A stretch of 64,000 bases of DNA, from the NCBI GenBank assembly GCA_035048485.1, contig CM068583.1:29760841-29824840 (forward strand), written 5' to 3'. The notes below the pieces were generated by a model. That model did no database searches. It had not been told where the DNA came from and saw only the letters and a program-made list of their open reading frames with translations. Origin of the DNA: Pteria penguin (Eukaryota > Mollusca > Bivalvia > Pterioida > Pteriidae). Below are positions 62,701 to 64,000 of the stretch, one piece after another. Made by a program: the position numbers and the translations under genes. How positions within the stretch are numbered: position 1 is the first letter of the stretch; every line of letters begins with the position of its first letter.

Positions 62701-63905
62701 TTTAGGTTTATCAACCCTATTCATTTTCTTTAATTAAAGTCTGAATCAAAAGATGTCACCTTCTACTTATATAATAAGAACCAGTACTGAGCGATGGCTA
62801 AAAACACTGTGTAAACCACCACTTTTTATCATCTAAACTGACTGAGCTTTCCACTTTATATCTGAATGGAAACAAGATTAAACCCTAGATTATTAGAGAT
62901 AAAAGTATAAAGTGGGTTTTCAGAATGTTCCCTTAGTCCATACTGTTCTGAAAGCATCTTATAAATGTATACCTGAATCAGTGACTCAAAAAGGCTGTTA
63001 ATCATAATGTATTCCAATAATGTATTTTGACTGATGTTATCTGCAGCCTATAAAAACAAAGACATACTATTATGTTTTCCTCTTAAACACCAAAGCATGA
63101 TTATTCCATTGATAAATCATGTCTAAATTGTATGTTTACCCTAACATGCTATTAGTTAGCCAAACACAACACTTTATCCCTGTCCCGAAAGCAGATACAT
63201 GATTTAGATGTAAATCGTAACATATCATAGCACATTATCAAATTTTGAGAGAGCAATCTGTATCATAAGAGTAACCAGTACATTTACACCAAGTAATTTT
63301 AAATTCTAATTCATTTTGTTTGTAACACACATTCTGATTGGTAAACATTTAAAAAACTGCAAGGGGATTTACATTGCACTGCAATTTTCACTATGATGTC
63401 ACATGCCCCTTAGCAATGTCGTTGATGACATCATTCAAAACTAACGTGTGTAAGCTTTTTTCAGGTCAAAACATTAAACTAGGGTTACCATGCTAATGTT
63501 TTACAAAAACTGACAGGGTATCAGTGATTCTCCTGTCAGAAATATCTGTTTCACCATGAGGCATTAGCCTCAGAGTGAAACTCAATTTCTGACAGGGAAT
63601 TCACTGATACCCTGTCAGTTTTTTTTAAAACACTTACATGGTAACCCATAATTAAGCCTTCATTGAAAGTTATATATAGTAGATATAGTTATGCACCAAA
63701 TGGTAAATAGAAAAAGTAACATTATCTTATAGACAAATAAAAGTTTATCAGTATTACATTTAAAGGTTTTGGAACATGAAATTATGATTTCTTTTTCGTG
63801 TATACTACTTACTGTAGAGAGTACCATAAGGAATTTCAACACTTGCTGCTTTAACATTGTTGGTTTTTCTCCAAGTAAGATTCCATTTAGATTCTCAGTT
63901 AAGGT
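47742..63905 (-). CDS. ARMH3: ARMH3 (C10orf76) homologue, 21 C-terminal exons; 5' end beyond the window
   Basis: Armadillo-like helical cytosolic/Golgi protein; the human protein binds PI4KB and GBF1 and supports Golgi PI4P. Exons, 5' to 3': 63813-63905, 62973-63047, 62191-62277, 61673-61729, 60964-61007, 59946-60006, 59326-59372, 58710-58785, 58404-58473, 57404-57511, 56180-56238, 55454-55519, 55020-55089, 54259-54319, 54008-54096, 53723-53808, 52677-52803, 52431-52506, 48629-48707, 48153-48269, 47742-47831. All have GT-AG borders and join in one frame (1638 bp, 545 residues, stop TAA 47742-47744). Recognised conserved blocks: [86 protein letters not shown]. The human protein is about 689 residues, so roughly 140 N-terminal residues are missing here. 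The C-terminal half corresponds to the DUF1741 region. A TTTATT at 47204-47209 could be its polyadenylation signal. The largest intron (48708-52430) is filled by a minisatellite. Confidence 0.95.
48721..48835. repeat. Three 38-bp direct repeats beside an ARMH3 acceptor
   Basis: Units start at 48721, 48759 and 48797 ('aatattcacttacaatataa' and on). They begin 13 bp upstream, in gene sense, of the 3' splice site at 48708, so they may duplicate the branch-point region. Each unit contains GTAAGT on the gene strand. Confidence 0.9.
49257..52454 (-). repeat. Intron minisatellite built from an ARMH3 exon end and its 5' splice site
   Basis: Roughly 50 tandem units, usually ~62 bp with ~52-bp and ~58-bp variants. 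On the gene strand each full unit contains 'ACCAATCATCTGGTCAATAT' then CAG|GTAAATG or TAG|GTAAATG, then 'TCACAGCATATTATTCATCA'. The first part and splice site are the last ~24 bp of the exon at 52431-52506 (encoding TNHLVNI) plus its donor. The exon end is itself the terminal unit. Units near the exon are clean; those at the far left (49257-49330) are diverged. At least six units (near 49785, 50147, 50939, 51418, 51598, 51839) have lost the GTAAAT segment. Confidence 0.95.
57656..57960 (+). repeat. Interspersed molluscan-type repeat in an ARMH3 intron
   Basis: 'aagatgtgtcagtgaaacaa', 'tatgcccccag', 'ggtcaaggtcagaagg', 'cttgccacaaaaac', 'gtgaaatatgaaggc', 'gacagatggagagaatgaca' and 'agtatgcccc' in this order are, from memory, the landmarks of a repeat widespread in mollusc introns. 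It carries no gene. There is no second copy in the window to compare. Confidence 0.5.
63482..63648. mobile_element. Foldback MITE in an ARMH3 intron
   Basis: The left arm starts 'gggttaccatg' and the right arm ends 'catggtaaccc'. Inside, 'aaaactgacagggtatcagt' pairs with 'actgataccctgtcagtttt', then 'cctgtcagaaat' with 'atttctgacagg', down to a centre at 'catgaggcattagcctcaga'. The whole 167 bp folds into one hairpin with arms of about 80 bases. Non-coding. Confidence 0.85.
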
Positions 63906-64000
63906 CTGAAATTATCAAAACTATTCGTATGCATTCACTTTACGTAAATTATTATATTCCATAGTTCATAAAGGGAAAGAAAATTCAACAAAGTAGTAAA

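Overview
The window is an AT-rich stretch of animal nuclear DNA. The likely source is a mollusc, probably a bivalve. The reasons are a spliced minus-strand gene with typical GT-AG introns, an intronless Cys-loop receptor gene of the kind bivalves carry in large numbers, dense relics of one retroelement class, tRNA-derived SINEs, and an interspersed repeat that I know from molluscan introns. There is no sign of operons, prokaryotic genes or CRISPR. The species call is inference; no search could be run.

Layout. Bases 1-41000 are almost all repeats and unassigned DNA. They hold relics of at least two related reverse-transcriptase elements, called RT-A and RT-B here and most like Penelope-like elements. 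The larger relics are RT-A at 1425-4960, RT-A at 25290-26010 and RT-B at 28850-31220. Loose ends and fragments lie at 1-110, 6070-6530, 7490-7620, 15740-15890, 21055-21290 and 36436-36600. Between them are SINEs (9020, 10831, 12650, 22461), three short inverted-repeat elements (20303, 40443, 40727), one palindrome (7237) and (TA)n/(TG)n tracts. One real gene stands alone here: an intronless non-alpha nicotinic-type receptor subunit at 35162-36367 (+). A 1.7 kb minisatellite at 37545-39200 grew inside a SINE copy.

At 41456-42121 (-) an intronless gene encodes an unrecognised 221-residue protein that ends in a basic stretch and a CaaX box, so it is probably lipid-anchored. A 33-bp minisatellite follows at 43795-44875.

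From 47742 to the right edge the minus strand carries the 3' three quarters of ARMH3 (C10orf76), the Golgi PI4KB/GBF1-linked armadillo-like protein. I could join 21 exons by eye in one continuous frame: 545 codons to a stop that fits the family's C-terminus. The first ~140 codons lie beyond the window. The most unusual structure is in this gene. A ~3.2 kb tandem array (49257-52454) fills one intron, and its ~62-bp unit contains the last ~24 bp of the upstream exon together with that exon's 5' splice site. The intron therefore carries dozens of copies of its own donor site.
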